DNA of 64,000 bases, from assembly GCF_027172205.1 (NCBI RefSeq), contig NC_070616.1:13568001-13632000 (forward strand), in the 5' to 3' direction. The stretch's first letter is position 1. Each line of letters starts with the position of its first letter. Source of the DNA: Podarcis raffonei. Its lineage: Eukaryota > Chordata > Lepidosauria > Squamata > Lacertidae. Of the stretch, positions 9,900 through 21,059 are shown piece by piece. Made by a program: the position numbers and the translations under genes. A model generated the notes under the pieces. It ran no database searches, was not told the DNA's origin, and saw nothing but the letters and a program-made list of their open reading frames with translations.

Positions 9900-10231
9900 A
9901 TACTTCTGTTTCTCTTTCCTGCAGCTAAATGTAGCATTCACTCATTAAAATCCAGCTATTCAATAAGCCAATATTTTTTTCCAATCTCCAAATCCTGATA
10001 TTACAAGTTCATATTCTCTTTCAAGTCCGTAAGAAGATGCCAATCCTTGATAAATGTCAGTAATGATTTTTCTCTAATTAAGCATGTTAACTTGGCCATC
10101 TTAGCTGAGTCTGATAATTTTATCAACCATTCCTTCTTGGCAGGTAGGACTGTATCTTTCCATCTTTGTGCATATCTCACCACTGTAATCATATAGGAAT
10201 AATATTCCATAGTCCTTTTCCAGTTGTGCAT
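9900..10231 (-). mobile_element. L1 LINE 3' fragment
   Basis: The minus strand frame (10231 down to 10001) reads VVRYAQRWKDTVLPAKKEW, MAKLTCLIRE and FIKDWHLL, the L1 ORF2 C-terminal layout also seen at 11000-11700 and 26266-26775. The 3' UTR runs down to about 9900. Confidence 0.7.
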
Positions 10232-10287
10232 CCATTAACCCTAAAAGAAAGAGTTTGGGCTTCAGTTGAATAACTGCAGCCGGATTA

Positions 10288-10437
10288 TTGACCAGGGCCG
10301 GTTATAAGGAGCAGACAACAGCTCCTCTGGCTACTGGTCTGTTTCCAGGCACAATTCCAAGTGCTGGTTATGACTGATAAAGCCCTACATGGTTTAGGTC
10401 CAAGCTAACTGAAGATATTGTTGTGAATTGGGGGCGG
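10288..10437 (+). mobile_element. L2-group LINE fragment
   Basis: 'cagctcctctggctactggt' with 'tgataaagccctacatggttt' matches the QLLWLP(F)...KALHGL module of L2-group ORF C-termini. The fragment is about 150 bases long. Confidence 0.5.
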
Positions 10438-10882
10438 GCAGCCTCCCCATAATCCTTCCATTCAGTGAAGGGTCAGAGTTTGAGCAAACACATGGATTCC
10501 TGGACTTAACAAAGGCTGGGAATAGCACCAGCTAATTCCCTCAGGAGGCCAGCCTGGGGATGGTGGGTCCTTGAAGAAACAATGGAGCCGATGGCCATCC
10601 CATTGGTCCCTCAGTGGAAGTCATCAACCAGGCACAAGAGGGAGGTTGCCAGGGTAATGGGGGACAGTGTGATGTCACTGCAGGAAAAGAGGGTGTCCTT
10701 TTCCACAGAGGGTTTTTTTGGCAAGGCATTCTGGGAACAAGGAGGAGGAAGTTGGCACAAATCCATGCAGCGCTGGCTGGAGGAGGCTCACTGAAGGTTT
10801 CAGGTGTAAATATGCGGGAGTACTAGGAAATAATTCATAATGAACTGGGAACAAATGTTTAAAAGCACCCCCCCCTCAAAAA
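10438..10882. other. Stretch without recognisable gene
   Basis: Unique-looking, G-rich sequence followed by an A-rich run at 10877-10892. No identifiable coding exon. Confidence 0.45.
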
Positions 10883-11935
10883 AAAAAAAAACAACCAACA
10901 ACACCAGAGTCCTTTTTGTTGGGGATAATTCAGACGAAAATTCCCAAGTGTCAAAAAAGGTTATTTATGTATGCCACTACTGTGGCCCGTGTTTCGTTAG
11001 CCCAAAAATGGAAGACGAGCGAGGTCCCAACCAAAGAAGAATGGCAACTTGAACTGATGGAATATGTCAAAACAAAAAAAATTTTTCCTTCCAGTAGCAC
11101 CTTAAAGACCAACTAAGTTAGTTCTTGGTATGAGCTTTCGTGTGCATGCACACTTCTTCAGATACACTGAAACAGAAGTTGCCAGATCCTTCTATATAGT
11201 GAGAAGGTGGGGAGGGGTATTACTCAGAAGGGTAGTGGGAATGGGTGATTGGCAGATAGCTGTGATGAGCCTGTTGACGACTCTTAACGACTGCAATAGG
11301 TCTTACAGGAAAAAGCAAGGGGTGAGAAGGTTCCTGTAAGACCTATTGCAGTCGTTAAGAGTCGTCAACAGGCTCATCACAGCTATCTGCCAATCACCCA
11401 TTCCCACCACCCTTCTGAGTAATACCCCTCCCCACCTTCTCACTATATAGAAGGATCTGGCAACTTCTGTTTCAGTGTATCTGAAGAAGTGTGCATGCAC
11501 ACGAAAGCTCATACCAAGAACTAACTTAGTTGGTCTTTAAGGTGCTACTGGAAGGGAAAAAAAAATTTGTTTTGACTATGGCAGACCAACACAGCTACCT
11601 ATCTGTGATGGAATATGCACAGCTTGCGGACCTAACGTATAGAATAAGAGAACAAGAAGAACAAACGTTTAAAGAAGATTGGAACATGTTTATTGAATAT
11701 ATGGGGGTGGGGTTGTGTATATTTGAAAACATTGACAGCATTAAGATAAATTCAGTGTAAATAAGTTCTGGTGGATGTAATAGTGGAATACTGAATGGTT
11801 TAGTTTATGTAAAATATGCAGGGATTTGTGTTATGCAAAACAAACCATGGAAAGAGAAGAAGGGAAATCATTGATATTTTAAGGTTGTTTAAATGAATAC
11901 TCTAAATTGTAAAATGGAAAATTTAATGGGGGGGG
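10883..11935 (+). mobile_element. L1 LINE 3' end, split by an inverted-repeat insertion
   Basis: The L1 covers about 10883-11066 and 11606-11935. The left part has MYATTVARVSLAQKW and EEWQLELMEY; the right part resumes with MEYAQLADLTYRIREQEEQ and EDWNMFIEYMG, then a 3' UTR ending near an A/G run at 11930. The two parts join exactly if the 12-base duplication TGATGGAATATG is counted once. Confidence 0.8.
11067..11605. repeat. 539-base insertion made of a 245-base near-perfect inverted repeat
   Basis: The arms are 11067-11311 and 11331-11575 with a 19-base spacer. I found one base difference in the non-poly(A) part of the arms (around 11231 against the right arm) and length differences only in the A/T run. 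The right arm is followed by 30 further bases ending at 11605. The element is flanked by TGATGGAATATG at 11055-11066 and 11606-11617. The motif 'atctgaagaagtgtgcatgc' with 'ttagttggtctttaaggtgc' recalls the 3' ends of a widespread sauropsid retroelement, perhaps Penelope-like; this family name is weak. The structure fits a twin-primed or head-to-head insertion. Confidence 0.85.
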
Positions 11936-11940
11936 GGAAC

Positions 11941-12042
11941 GGAGCTGGGACAGAGCAACAGGAGCTCACCCCTCGCTGACCTTCTGATCGGCATGCTCAA
12001 GAGGCTCAGGGGTTTAGACCACAGCTCCACCCGTGTCCCATG
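11941..12042 (-). mobile_element. Sauria/ACA-type SINE head fragment
   Basis: Reverse-complement of the tRNA-like head: 'gagctgggacagagcaac', 'gaccttctgatcggcatgc', 'gtttagaccacagctccacc'. The body is missing. Confidence 0.6.
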
Positions 12043-12049
12043 CAGATAG

Positions 12050-12240
12050 AAAGACAGACAGAGATAGTTTTAATTCTATCAATGTTTTATTGTTTTTTTA
12101 ATTATAATTCTCTTTCCCCCCCCCCCCCAATGTTTTAGCTGTTCTAATGTTTATCTGTAAGCTGCTTTGAGTCTCTGTCAGGGGAAAAGACAGAGTATAA
12201 ATATAGAAGAGGAGGAGGAGGAGAAAGAGAAAAAAAAAGA
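12050..12240 (+). mobile_element. CR1/L2-type LINE 3' tail with purine tract
   Basis: 'taagctgctttgagtctctg' followed by 'gtataaatatag' is the common 3' tail of squamate CR1/L2-group LINEs. A C run (12115-12128) and a GAG/A-rich tract (12208-12245) flank it. Confidence 0.5.
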
Positions 12241-12245
12241 ACAAG

Positions 12246-12839
12246 AAGAGACAACTCAGGCCAATGGAATAAAGCAGTGTTAGTATGGAGACCCTACAAT
12301 TTTGAAAGACCAAGAGGATGACCAGGGTTGGCCCAGGATGTTTTGCCACTTGAGCCAAAACAGAAGAAGAGGAGGAGGAGGAGGAGGGCAACAAGCTCAG
12401 AAGACAGTGAGCAGTACACTCCTCGGGGCAAGGATCTGTCGCTCTTCCCAGCTGTCCCTCAGCCTGCCGCCTGAGGCAACAGCCTCACCTCATGGGTAGG
12501 CCCAGCCCTGGAGAGCACCACCCATATATTGCATGGACATGCTAAGCAGAGAACAATGGAGAGAACTTGAAGAGATGTATATCCAAAGATGGATGCAAGT
12601 CAGATGCTGCAAAAGAAGGAGATACAGATTACCAAATCCATGGGCAGCAGAGCAGGGGGAGCTGTTGCTAACTCAAAATCTGCTGCCGCCTGGCACATGG
12701 ATTGGATTGATATTGGCACAATTTGTGTATATATAATCGCCTAAAAATCACATTGTCTCAGAATGTGAGACCCAAGTTTATTCATATTGACTCCAGGTGT
12801 GTCCAGTTCTGGCTGTGCTTGCCCAATTTGTTTTGTGAG
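12246..12839. other. Stretch without recognisable gene
   Basis: Includes a short (GGA)n tract at 12368-12390. Small frames only; nothing recognised. Confidence 0.45.
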
Positions 12840-13305
12840 GCTGTTCCGTTTTCCTTTGAGACCCCCGCTCTTCCTCTGCCGTCTCCCCATCTCCCGCCAT
12901 TCCAGGCTCTTTCATCCTGTTCGGCGCTGATGGATCACCGAGTTGCCTTCATCTCCGCAGCCCTTTGGAGTCCCAAGGAGACCCGCCAACACAGCGATGG
13001 TCCCTCTGCGCTTGTGACACATCAAAGGAACTCCAGTTCAAAGGCTGCTGCACAAACACAGATCCGTTTTTCCCCCCTTTAACAAAATCACTTACCGTTC
13101 GCTTAAATGATTTCGGGGAAAGGGGAGAGTGTTCAATTGCCTTTTAAACCATCTGCTGTGCAGCAGCGACCAAAGGAGGAACTGGAAAAGGAAGTGGGGG
13201 TGAATTCTATTTCATTTTTTTCCACGCAGGCATTAATTAGGAAATGAAGGTACAAGAAGCTAATAGCCTTTTAAATGGAGAAAGAAATTCTCCTGGGGCT
13301 ACCGT
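12840..13305. other. Unique-looking stretch, possible conserved non-coding element
   Basis: Non-repetitive with many CpGs in the first half ('tgttcggcgctgatggatcaccg', shortened here) and AT-rich homeodomain-like sites ('cattaattaggaaatg') near 13231. That combination is typical of deeply conserved enhancers, but conservation cannot be tested here. Confidence 0.3.
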
Positions 13306-13311
13306 TTGTTC

Positions 13312-13425
13312 ATTAGTTCATTACATTTCATTTCCTTTCATTTCTATGCTGCCTTTCCTTCAAGGAACTTGGTGTGGTGCACCCCATTTTATCCTCAAAA
13401 CAACCCTGTGAGGTTGGTTAGCTGG
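13312..13425 (-). mobile_element. MIR-like SINE 3' half
   Basis: 'tttctatgctgcctttcctt' and 'caaccctgtgaggttggtta' are the reverse complement of the MIR-like SINE body; the tRNA head is missing. Confidence 0.6.
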
Positions 13426-13807
13426 GGGTGGTCCCACAATCTTTCTTTTTCCTTAACTGCCGCTTGGAAGCAGCCACTCCAGCAAGCTGCCTCAGTGGAA
13501 GAGATTGGAACACCAGTTCATTCAGTCTCCTCCATTGGGCTCTTCCTGTCCCTGAACTGGTGCCCCAACAGCTGGTCATTATGAGGACTGCTATTTAAGA
13601 ACTGCTGCCTGAGTTTGCTTTTCTTTTCCTCTGCCCTCCCCATCCCTTTTTCCTTTTATGCTGTGCCTTTTAGACTGGTTGCAAAGTACCTGCTTTATCT
13701 TCTTCCTCCGTTTGAGCCTGCCAGTCCAAGCCCAATTGTAACGGTGTTGTGGGGCTCACTGCATGTCCAGGATCTAACACTACCAGAGCTACAATTTGCA
13801 GAATGGC
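13426..13807. other. Stretch without recognisable gene
   Basis: Unique-looking; no splice-bounded coding signal recognised. Confidence 0.4.
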
Positions 13808-14130
13808 TTGCCAATCAGAAGGTCGGCGGTTCAAATCCCCGTGACGGAGTGAGCTCCCGTTGCTCGGTCCCTGCTCCTGCCCACCTAGCAGTTCAAAAGC
13901 ACGTCAAAGTGCAAGTAGATAAATAGGTACTGCTCCGGCAGGAAGGTAAACGCCGTTTCCGTGCGCTGCTCTGCTTCTCCAGAAGCAGCTTAGTCTTGCT
14001 GGGCACATGACCTGGAAAAACTGTCTGCGGACAAATGCCGGCTCCTTCAGCCTATAGAGCAAGATGAGCACGCAACCCCAGAGTTGTCCACGACTGAACC
14101 TAATGGCCAGGGGTACCTTTACCTTTACCG
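13808..14130 (+). mobile_element. Sauria/ACA-type SINE, 5' truncated
   Basis: Begins inside the tRNA-like head ('cttgccaatcagaaggtcgg'), has the B box GGTTCAAATCC, the full body and the CCTTTACC tail. Confidence 0.85.
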
Positions 14131-14139
14131 AGTGGGAAA

Positions 14140-14275
14140 GTGGTCACCTGACAATTCTCAGCACCCTTAAGAAACTACACTTCCCAGGATGCTTTGGGGG
14201 GAAGCAATGGTTGTTTAAAGTGGTATGGTACTTTTTTTAAAATGCATAGTGCGGATGGGGCCTTAATCATTCTCA
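14140..14275. mobile_element. Half of a palindromic MITE
   Basis: 'aactacacttcccaggatgc' and 'ttgtttaaagtggtatggta' match the right arm of the MITE seen at 38990-39310 and 32696-33250. Confidence 0.55.
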
Positions 14276-14462
14276 GAGCAGATCTACTGAAATTAATGGA
14301 TGCAAGTAACAGGTACATTAATTTCTATCAGTCTGAAACTTAGTTTGACACAATCCTAGGCTTCTAAGTGGCCAACAAAGTATAAAAACCAGTTATGCAT
14401 GCATTGAAATATAAGCATCCATAATTAAAATCTAAAATAAAGCAATCCTATTAAAGCAACAA

Positions 14463-15040
14463 CAGAATGGCTGGAGGACTGGAGCAACTCTCTTATGAGG
14501 AAAGGTTGCAGCATTTGGGACCTTTTTCATTTAGAGAAAAGGTGACTAAGAGGTGGCTTGATAGAAGTTTATAAAATTACTCATGGCATAGGGAAAGCTT
14601 ATAGAGAAACAGTTTTCTCCCTATCTTATAACACTAGAATTCATGGGCATCCAATGAAACTGAGTGTTGGGAGATTCAGGACAGAACGTCCTTCTTCATG
14701 CAGTGCATAACTAAACCGTGGAACTCCCTGCCACTGGAGGTGATGATGGCCAACTTGGATGGCTTTAAAAAGAGGATGTGATAAATTCATGTAGAGCAAG
14801 GCTATCAAGGGCTACTAGCCATGATGGCTCTGCTCTGCCTCCATGGTCAGAGACAATAATGCTTCTGAATACCAGTTGCCAGAAACCTCAGGAGGGGAGA
14901 GAGCTCTTGTGCTCTGGTCCTGCTTGTGGTTTCCCACTGGGGCATTTGCTTTGGCCCCTGTGAGAACAGGATGCTGGACTCCATAGGCCAGTGGCCTGAT
15001 CCAGCTGGCTCTTCTTATGCTCTTGTGTTCAACACAGCAA
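14463..15040 (+). mobile_element. CR1/L3-type LINE 3' end, longest copy in the window
   Basis: Reads in order 'aatggctggaggactggagc', 'atgaggaaaggttgcagc', 'gatagaagtttataaaatta', 'tggaactccctgccactgg', 'ggcctgatccagctggctct'. The copy is diverged, without an open frame across it. Confidence 0.8.
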
Positions 15041-15520
15041 TTAAAACCGGAGATTCGGGTCAGGTCGAGAGACTACACAGGGAACATTGTTTACATCTAT
15101 GGTGCCCTCCGCAGACCAACAACAGCCACTTCTCTTAATTTTCAGGAAACAGAAAAGATCGACCAATTAGTGAGGGGACGAAAACAGCTTCCAGATCTGT
15201 GCTAGGCTTCTCTTCCATTCCTCCAGTTGACTGAATCGCTATATCATTCCCCTGACAGGTGAGCTGACCGTTCTTGGTCAGTGATTAAGACATCCGTCAT
15301 CTGGCCCCGAAGGAGCTGTCAGTTCTCTGCCGTCTCTGAATATCTGCAAATCGGATGCCACGGGACACGTAGAAACGCCTTGCAGATATTTCCTGTAAAT
15401 GGAGGTGGTAGCTTCAGGAAGAACCTCAGGAGCAGGAGCCATTCAGCCCCAAGGGCTGGATCCTGCCACGCAGAGGGGCTTACGTTTACCAGGGGCTGAG
15501 TCTTTAGCACAGCAGGCCTG
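15041..15520. other. Unique-looking stretch, possible conserved non-coding element
   Basis: 15230-15480 has CpGs and no repeat signature ('gacatccgtcatctggcccc', 'cgggacacgtagaaacgcc'). Short frames on both strands have no recognised domain. Confidence 0.3.
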
Positions 15521-15529
15521 TGGGATACC

Positions 15530-15745
15530 TTGACAATAGGAATTTGGAAGGGCCACCCCCACTTGTTTTAAGACATCTTCTGAAACTTGTATTGTTCAGA
15601 CAGAGGTTTTTCGAACCTGAGAGCCTTTGTCCACCAGCATACCCACTGGGCGGCTTCCAACAGATATAAAAACATAATTGAACATTAAACATTAAAAAAT
15701 ATTCCCTATACAGGGCTGTCTTCTGATGTCTCATAAAGGTTGCAT
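15530..15745 (-). mobile_element. L2/CR1-group LINE 3' end
   Basis: Reverse complement of the 3' module: 'gggcggcttccaacagatat', 'attaaacattaaaaaatatt', 'gggctgtcttctgatgtct'. The same module lies at 22593 and 60868. Confidence 0.6.
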
Positions 15746-15775
15746 AGTTACTTATCTCCTTGGCTCAGGGATCAC

Positions 15776-16195
15776 AAAACTCCATACCCTCCAACATTTT
15801 TCTGATGAAAATAGGGGCATCCTAAGGAAAAGTGAAGGGATGCGGGTGGCGCTGTGCGTTAAACCACAGAGCCTAGGACTTGCCGATCAGAAGGTCAGTG
15901 GTTCGTATCCCCACGATGGGGTGAGCTCCCGTTGCTCGGTCCCTGCTCCTGCCAACCTAGCAGTTCGAAAGCACACCAGAAACGGTGCTCTGGTTCGCCA
16001 GAAGCGGCTTAGTCATGCTGGCCACATGACTTTGTACGCCGGCTCCAACAAAGCGAGATGAGCGCCGCAATCCCAGAGTCAGCCATGACTGGACCTAATG
16101 GTCAGGGGTCCCTTTACCTTTAAGGAAACATGGGACATTCCAGGATCAGACCAGATACTGGGACTGTCCCTGGAAAATAGGGACACTTGGAGGGT
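15776..16195. mobile_element. Palindromic MITE interrupted by a SINE
   Basis: Outer parts are 15776-15837 ('ccataccctccaacattttt') and 16123-16195 ('aatagggacacttggagggt'), which are mirror ends of one element. A related element lies at 34547-34690. The SINE lies between near-duplicate 'aaggaaa' bases. Confidence 0.65.
15838..16122 (+). mobile_element. Sauria/ACA-type SINE with internal deletion
   Basis: Head 'gatgcgggtggcgctgtgcg', B box GGTTCGTATCC, then the body jumps from 'gttcgaaagcac' to 'ggtgctctggttcgcc', losing the middle third. The tail is CCTTTACC-like. Confidence 0.85.
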
Positions 16196-16329
16196 CTGTA
16201 CCAGTTTCTACTGATGTTTTTCCTTGTTTTTATTCCAGTGCTTTTGGGCTGTACATCACCTGGGGATATTTCATATGACCGCGTGTTAAATCACTAAAAA
16301 AATCTGTTTTCTTCTATGTCTCAGCCCGT

Positions 16330-16850
16330 CAAGGCATTTGAAGAAACTTCTCTTATCCAGGCTCCTTTCCTCCTAGGACTTGTTTTCCATCTTTCCTGCC
16401 CTCCCCTCAACCTGTCCAAATGTGTCTACATCCTTATTTAAATGTGACGCTCAGAATTGGACTCAGTCCTCCTGGTGGCTAGTGAAGAATAAAGAGGAGC
16501 AATGATATCCCAGGACTTGGAAACTATGGTTCTGTTAATGAGATTGTGTAAGCCTTTTTTGCTGCCTCATCACAATAATGGCTCGTGCTCAGATCGTAAT
16601 TGATTGGGATCCCAAGTTCTTCCTCAAATGGCTCTTTCTACAAACACAAACAGGTGCATGTAGAGAGAGAGAGAAGCTAAGGGGGGCACATTTTAGGATA
16701 TGGAGGGGATCCCTGGCCCCCACCCCACCCATCATCACCTCCTCAGTTTGGCCGTTGTCTAGAACCAGCTGCTGACAAGGACTAACAATCCCTCCTCAGC
16801 ACTCTTTTGGTATTCAGGAAGCATTTATCTTATCTATTTCCAGCATTTCT
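16330..16850 (-). mobile_element. CR1-type LINE relic
   Basis: On the minus strand it contains diverged CR1 phrases such as 'ccaattctgagcgtcacatt' and 'gacaggttgaggggagggc'. The order matches the CR1 region before the 3' end. It is highly diverged. Confidence 0.5.
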
Positions 16851-17587
16851 AATAAATATTCAGGGCGACTTCCAAAAATGAAAGGAATAGAGTATCACTG
16901 CAATACAGCTTCTGGAGAAAAGATTAAGGGGAGTCCTGATAGCCATTCTCAAATATCCATCATGCATAACCGTCTGCTCCAGAGGGCAGCAGTGGAGGCA
17001 GCAGGTGGATATGGCAAGGAAGCCATTTTGAGAAGCTTCCGGAAGGTAAGAGCTGTTGGGAAGTGGGGTTTCTCCAGCAAAGGAGAGCCGACCATCTCCT
17101 GAGGCAGTCTGTTCCACTGTCAAACACCTCTTACCTTTATGAAGCTGTTCCTAATGTGGAGGCCAGATGGCTCCTGGTCACTGCTTTCAGAGAAATTCAC
17201 ACTATAATGCTGGCCAATTTTCAGGAGGGTTAAAAACTGCAAATTGCCACTGTGTAGGTGGTGGTGGTGGTTTGTTAGGCCAGAGCTCCACTCCAGAACA
17301 TCAGATGTTCAGAGGATAAGTCTTGTTGGCCTCCGTTGCTTTTCTCTCTACATGTATTTGCTTGCCTTTGCAGAAACGAACTCTTGAAGTAGAACTTGGG
17401 ACCCCAAAATTACAATCAATTTCCATGTTCTGTTCAGACTTTTTATTCTGCCTGCATCTCTCTCTCTGCTTCCCTTCCGCCTTTGTGTCTGCTCCACTGC
17501 TGCTTCCCTCACAGGTTGAGGCAGCTGAGACACTCCATAATCCCCATTTCTTTTTATATAAAAAAAATAGGGCACACCTATGTAAAA
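16851..17587. other. Mostly unrecognised stretch with a CR1 fragment
   Basis: 17095-17170 contains 'ggcagtctgttccactgtca', a minus strand CR1 3' module. The rest is unique-looking. A 161-codon frame at 17323-17808 runs into the SINE that follows and is not credible as a gene. Confidence 0.4.
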
Positions 17588-17935
17588 AAGGTAAAAGGCA
17601 AAAGACCCCTGGATGGTTAAGTTCAGTCAAAGGTGACTATGAGGTTGTGGTGCTCATCTCACTTTCACGCCGAGGGAGCCAGCATTTGTCCACAGACAGC
17701 TTTCCAGAACACCATGGTGGAAACCAGAGCACATGGAAACATTGTTTACCTTCCCGCCGCAGTGGTACCTATTTATCTACTTGCACTGGTGTGTTTTCGA
17801 ACTGCTAGGTTGACAGGAGCTGGGAAAGAGCAATGGGAGCTCACCCCATTGCAGGGATTCAAACCACCGACCTTCTGATTGGCAAGCCCAAGAGGCTCAG
17901 TGGTTTAAACCACAGTGCTACCCGCATCCCCCCTC
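17588..17935 (-). mobile_element. Sauria/ACA-type SINE, near full length
   Basis: Starts with 'aggtaaaaggcaaaagaccc' (tail), passes 'cctatttatctacttgcact', and ends with the tRNA-like head 'accacagtgctacccgcatc' on the minus strand. Confidence 0.85.
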
Positions 17936-18862
17936 CAAAAAAATAGGGCACACCTATGTATCACTCCCCAGATACACACCAGCACACATGACCCACACCA
18001 ACATTCCCTAATGATAGGGTAAGCTCAAGCCTTCAAACAGAAAAATTCTACAGGAGTCTTGGAGAGCTCTGTAAATGAGATAGTAATACAGATTCCTCTT
18101 TCACGGAGGAGAAAACTTTGCAAAGTTATGAGACAGGTTCGGCATCACACACACACACACACACACGGCTTGTGCCTAATCACTCGCCACAGCACTCCCT
18201 TCCTCCTCGCAAGGAATCCATCCATCTTGTAATTGAATTGTGTGACATCACTAGCCCAGGAGCCCGGCAGGTCAAATTGAGATAAATTGCTCCAATCCAA
18301 GTCCCGGTGGGGACGTGCCGGAGGGAATGAAAGATTCTTTTGCTGGGGGGAAACGCGGCACTGCTGTTTAGATGAGGATGAGGATGATAAATAATAATAT
18401 ACCTAAGATCAGTAGGTGTTGGAGAGAGAGGCAAGGAATAATCTGGGTCGCGCCAGGCACGCAGGAGAAGAAATAAAGAAATAATAAAAAATTAATAATA
18501 ATAATAGCAAAAGAAATAAGCAACATCGTTAATAATAATAGAAGGAAATGAGGATAAACTGAAAGTGACTATATGGCTATAGATTTAGGAAGGCAGTAAA
18601 TGATTGCACAGGAAAAAGCCATTCAATAGATGGTTAACTCATTTGACCATGAAGAAGGTTCAGAATCCCCGGAGTGAAATATGGTCAAGGTTCCACTGGC
18701 CGATGATGGCAGGGGGTGTGGGGGCACCAGTGAGGTCATCCACACAGAGACAGAGAGAATGCTTGGCACCAACAGACCTGGCCTGCGAGAGCCCAATTCC
18801 CCTGGCACATCCCAGGAACAAGTTTTCTGTCAGTTTTGGTTTCTCTCAGGTCACAGTCACAA
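17936..18862. other. Intergenic stretch with (CA)n and a possible conserved element
   Basis: A (CA)n run lies at 18148-18167. 18170-18345 is unique, CpG-containing ('cggtggggacgtgccggagg'). 18365-18545 is A/T-rich with AAT runs. No coding exon recognised. Confidence 0.35.
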
Positions 18863-18967
18863 CATTTATTTATTTATTTATTTAATAATATTTTGATTAA
18901 TTTTCACAAAAACATTAACATTACTTTTAAGGGAAAAAAGCCAAAAAAAGAAAACATTTAAAACAAC

Positions 18968-19015
<48 letters not shown>

Positions 19016-19220
19016 ATATTGAATCCACAGTATGGGATTACTTGAATCACCTGACTTCCCTCCACCTCCTCCCTTGGTTCCTTTATAATATTCTCATTCA
19101 TGCATGTCAATAAAATCGTTATCTCTGATTTACTCCCGATTTTTGTACATGGTGTCTATAATATTACAAGTGGGTTTTTTTTAAAAAAAATCCTGCTAAT
19201 GTATTAATTTGTGTACATTG
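18863..19220 (-). mobile_element. Probable L1 3' UTR with (CA)n
   Basis: Begins with a TTTA-rich tail, then 'attttcacaaaaacattaac' and 'cttccctccacctcctccct' in L1 3' UTR style. A (CA)n microsatellite of about 21 units lies inside at 18971-19012. Confidence 0.45.
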
Positions 19221-19395
19221 CTTTTGTAAAAGCACAACGTACATTTAAAATGCCATGTTAACAATTTGAACAGTCGTGGCTTCCTGCAAAGGGCTGTGGG
19301 AACTGTAGTCTTTTAAGGATGCTGAGAGTCGCCAGGAGGATCCTATTCCCCTCACAGAATTACACTTTTCAGAGCGTTTAGCAACCAATCCTCCT
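19221..19395. mobile_element. Palindromic MITE fragment
   Basis: 'gtgggaactgtagtctttta' and 'cctattcccctcacagaatt' match the left arm of the 38990-39310 element. Confidence 0.45.
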
Positions 19396-19955
19396 TCAGA
19401 GGGGGGTCAGTTTATATGGCTGCCATGGTCCTTATGTATCTGTGTCTTTTGATGAACTGAGTGGAAGACTATGAGTCGTGGGGGTGGCGAGAGAAAGAGA
19501 GTGTGTGAATTCAACAGTGCTTAGCTTCATTTTGGTTGTTGGTTTGTTAATGTTGTTCATACTGTTTTGTGGGTTATGAGTGCTGTAACGCTTTGTGAAT
19601 TTTATAATATGACTTTCCTTGTGGTTTTGCTGTTTTTGAGCACATTTTTAAGTTGTTTTGTTAATAGTGGTTTATAGAAGGTGGTTGTTTTAACTGATGG
19701 TTTGTAATTGTTTAACTGTGTATTTGTTCATTATTTTATACGGTTTGTGTTGTAATCGTGATGTCCTTGTTATTTATTGGGTGCACACGGCTTTGCGACT
19801 CATGCGGGTAAAACATGGCATAGAAATATAATAAATGAAATGAATGAAAATAAGAACACCAGAAAAGCCTGCCTGCTGGATCAGACCACTGGGGGCCCAT
19901 CCAGTCCATTCTCACAACAGCCAACCAGATCTTCATGGGAATCCCCTAAGCAAAA
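19396..19955. other. LINE 3' tail-like sequence and a CR1/L3 fragment
   Basis: 19500-19845 is T-rich and ends 'atagaaatataataaatgaa', like a LINE 3' tail. 19850-19940 is a minus strand CR1/L3 end ('ctgctggatcagaccactgg'). Confidence 0.4.
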
Positions 19956-20580
19956 TCTGAGCGAAAGATCACTCTCTCCGTTAGTAACTCATGTTGAGAC
20001 GCAGACTCGCCATGTGGATGTTTAATTGTGATTGATTCTGCCTATTTTACAACGAATTCAAAACGTTTGCGCTACCCAAAGCGAGGTGTGTAGCTGGATT
20101 TGTCACATTACGCTTTGAAGTGAATTGATATTGGATCATCTTCCATAATGATGAGGCGTTTGTATTCTTTCCCTCCAGTGCTGTGTGGGTCGATTTAGGG
20201 GCATTTATCTGGCACGGCGGCTTACAAATGAAACTAACCAACGAATTCTAACGGGATAAACTAATCTTAAACATAGCTGTAAAATGATAGTAATGAAAAA
20301 TAAAATCCTGTTCTCTTGAAAGAACGCAATTTATAATTCCAGATGTAAAGCGTTTCAACCAATGTAAAACTACACAATTTGAATCCTGTTTAGTAGCTTC
20401 TTGCAGCTAAAGTCTTTTAAGAGCTCCCTTCTGGGGCAACAGCTGTTGAGCTTTTTTTAGGATTTGACCCCAAAAAATAAACTGCCCGGTCCGGGAATCA
20501 GCATGTTTTTACATGAGTAGAATGTGCCCTTTTATTTAAAATGCATCTCTGGGTTATTTGTGGGGCACAGGAATTCATTC
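19956..20580. other. Unique-looking stretch, possible conserved non-coding element
   Basis: 19960-20270 is non-repetitive with CpGs ('aaacgtttgcgctacccaaa') and TAAT/ATTA-type sites. No coding frame with splice context. Confidence 0.35.
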
Positions 20581-20980
20581 ATTCCCCCCCCAAAAAAAAT
20601 ATAGTCCGGCCCCCCACAAGGTCTGAGGGACAGTGGACGGGCCCCTGCTGAAAAACTTTGCTGACCCCTGGTTTAGACATACTGCCCCATGCTCCACTGG
20701 CTCCCTGTGGAGCTTCCCTTTTGCAAATGAATCTTATTAGTTTTCCAATATTCCCCCAATAATAGCCAAATTATAACAATATCAATTAATTCCTATGGAG
20801 CTTCTCCCCAGATGCCTTTGGAGGAGTCTCGCAACCTTATGTGGAGGCTCTTCCAGCACAAATGAGGCTCTTCTCTGTTGGCCCTTATGTACAACCTCTG
20901 TGGCAAAACTCTTTTTCATTGCAAGGGGTTGGACTAGATGACCCTTTGAGTCCCTTCCAACTCTACAATTCTATGGATTG
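20581..20980 (+). mobile_element. Cluster of short repeat fragments ending in a CR1 tail
   Basis: 20600-20670 carries a MITE end ('tttgctgacccctgg'). 20680-20880 contains L2-like phrases ('ccactggctccctgtggag'). 20925-20976 is a CR1 3' end ('ggttggactagatgaccctt', 'ccaactctacaattctat'). Confidence 0.5.
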
Positions 20981-21059
20981 CATGTAAAAAATGAGGACCC
21001 TGTCCTTTTACAACACTTGGCAACCATTTCTATGTTGGTATTTTTAGGTTAATGTTTGC

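Noticed and set aside
11130-11512. Two identical small proteins on opposite strands
   Set aside because: They are the two arms of the inverted repeat and have no independent support as genes.
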